DNA of 64,000 bases from CAXBNB01 sp049115735. Lineage in GTDB: Bacteria; Bacteroidota; Bacteroidia; Cytophagales; Cyclobacteriaceae. The notes under the pieces are model-generated. The model was not told where the DNA came from. It did not search any database and saw only the letters and a list, made by a program, of their open reading frames with translations. Positions 63,361 to 64,000 of the stretch are shown here, in pieces (position 1 is the stretch's first letter; every line of letters begins with the position of its first letter). Position numbers and translations under genes: made by a program. The stretch spans positions 124,001 through 188,000 of the forward strand of contig JAGDZP010000002.1 in the NCBI GenBank assembly GCA_049115735.1, given 5' to 3'.

Positions 63361-64000
63361 ATGAAATTCATTGTTTCTTCATCATACTTAAAAAAAGAAC
63401 TTGCCGCTATCAATGGCGTCATCACTACTAATCCGGTTGTTCCTATTTTGGAAAACTTTCTATTCGAAATCAATGATGGAAAACTGACCGTTACTGCGTC
63501 AGACTTGCAAACATCTATGGTGACAGAACTGGAAGTGGAGGCTAAGGAAAATGGTAGTATTGCGGTTCCTTCTAAAATATTGATGGAAACGTTGACAAAC
63601 CTTCCTGAGCAGCCTGTCACCTTCAGTATAGACGAGGAGACCTACAGCATTGAGATCAATTCTGATAATGGACGCTATAAGCTTTCCGGAGAGAATGCTA
63701 CAGACTTTCCAAAGGTACCTTCAGTGTCAGACGGAAACTCAATAAATATTTCTTCAGACGTTTTAGCTAACGCCATTAACAATACAATATTAGCTACAAG
63801 TAATGACGAGCTGAGACCTGCAATGACTGGTGTCTATATGAATCTTTCTGATACGAATACTACTTTCGTTGCTACTGACGGTCATCGTTTGATCCGATAT
63901 AGAAGAGTGGATATTGCTTCTGAGAGCGATAACTCTATGATAGTGCCGAGAAAAGCATTGACGCTCCTCAAGGCCACTCTGCCATCTGAGAATACAAATG
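63361..64000 (+). CDS. dnaN: DNA polymerase III beta clamp, N-terminal part (cut by window edge)
   Basis: Seen: 213 complete codons before the window ends. MKFIVSSSYLKKELAAINGV opens the first clamp domain. KLTVTASDLQTSMVTELEVE and IAVPSKILMETLTNLPEQPV follow, and TYSIEINSDNGRYKLSGENATDFP (about 97-120) leads into the second domain with ATSNDELRPAMTGVYMNL and FVATDGHRLIRYRR. Family knowledge: sliding clamp of replication; homodimer of three-domain subunits, usual length about 370 residues, so about 57 percent is present. The ATDGHRL motif is diagnostic. Context: follows the DUF4340 gene by 150 bp. Confidence 0.96.
   Translation, partial: MKFIVSSSYLKKELAAINGVITTNPVVPILENFLFEINDGKLTVTASDLQTSMVTELEVEAKENGSIAVPSKILMETLTNLPEQPVTFSIDEETYSIEINSDNGRYKLSGENATDFPKVPSVSDGNSINISSDVLANAINNTILATSNDELRPAMTGVYMNLSDTNTTFVATDGHRLIRYRRVDIASESDNSMIVPRKALTLLKATLPSENTN

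Noticed and set aside
1..64000. CRISPR arrays, insertion sequences or phage genes
   Set aside because: No regularly spaced repeats, transposase or phage structural proteins were seen on either strand.

Overview
The window reads as chromosomal DNA of a free-living, probably marine member of the Bacteroidota, most likely Cytophagales-like. The evidence is two complete SusC/SusD loci each headed by an ECF sigma/FecR pair, a one-protein hybrid two-component system (HTCS), two secreted enzymes ending in type A T9SS sorting domains, giant FG-GAP/ASPIC-UnbV proteins, moderately AT-rich DNA and a dnaN neighbourhood of the Bacteroidota type. The genus cannot be fixed from this sequence alone.

Layout. 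(1) 1-1437, minus: the 5' part of a GH92 mannosidase-like gene and a CBM9-like secreted protein, overlapping by 4 bp. (2) 1732-19415, plus: first polysaccharide utilisation locus (PUL1), with ECF sigma, FecR, SusC, SusD (terminator), FG-GAP/ASPIC protein, GH92, CutC-like, GH18, M81/MlrC-like lipoprotein and a TIM-barrel glycosidase-like lipoprotein. This points to N-acetylglucosamine- and mannose-containing glycans (N-glycan or chitin-like). (3) 19443-23137, minus: cytosolic CBM9-like protein, acetyl-CoA synthetase and a LacI-family regulator, divergent from (4) 23325-32992, plus: NagB fused to a PIG-L deacetylase domain, an SSS sodium symporter, GH20 hexosaminidase, a NahK-like sugar kinase, a phosphofructokinase, a second PIG-L protein and a sugar nucleotidyltransferase. 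Palindromes GTTCACGTGAAC lie twice between lacI and nagB, and a near copy lies before the kinase; together they suggest an amino-sugar regulon. (5) 33373-60060: second PUL (PUL2), with sulfatase, DUF1961 protein, GH88 unsaturated glucuronyl hydrolase, ECF sigma, FecR, SusC, SusD (terminator), PL8 lyase, second sulfatase, an unrecognised T9SS-exported 541-residue protein, a frameshifted FG-GAP/ASPIC gene, a minus-strand HTCS and a divergent beta-helix lyase-like protein. The set matches a sulfated, uronic-acid-containing glycosaminoglycan such as chondroitin sulfate or a marine relative. (6) 60364-64000: housekeeping boundary, with tRNA-Lys, TPR/SH3 membrane protein, Gre-like factor, small lipoprotein, DUF4340 protein and the start of dnaN.

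How it works together (inference). PUL2 lyases and sulfatases would cut and desulfate the polymer, GH88 would remove the unsaturated uronic acid, and the freed N-acetylhexosamines, along with those released by GH18/GH20, would enter through the SSS symporter. Inside the cell they could be phosphorylated, deacetylated and deaminated by the kinase, PIG-L and NagB activities, with the released acetate captured by the divergently encoded acetyl-CoA synthetase. Short coding-like remnants at about 33.0, 35.9 and 60.2 kb and the single-base frameshift at about 52.93 kb suggest that PUL2 is still being remodelled.
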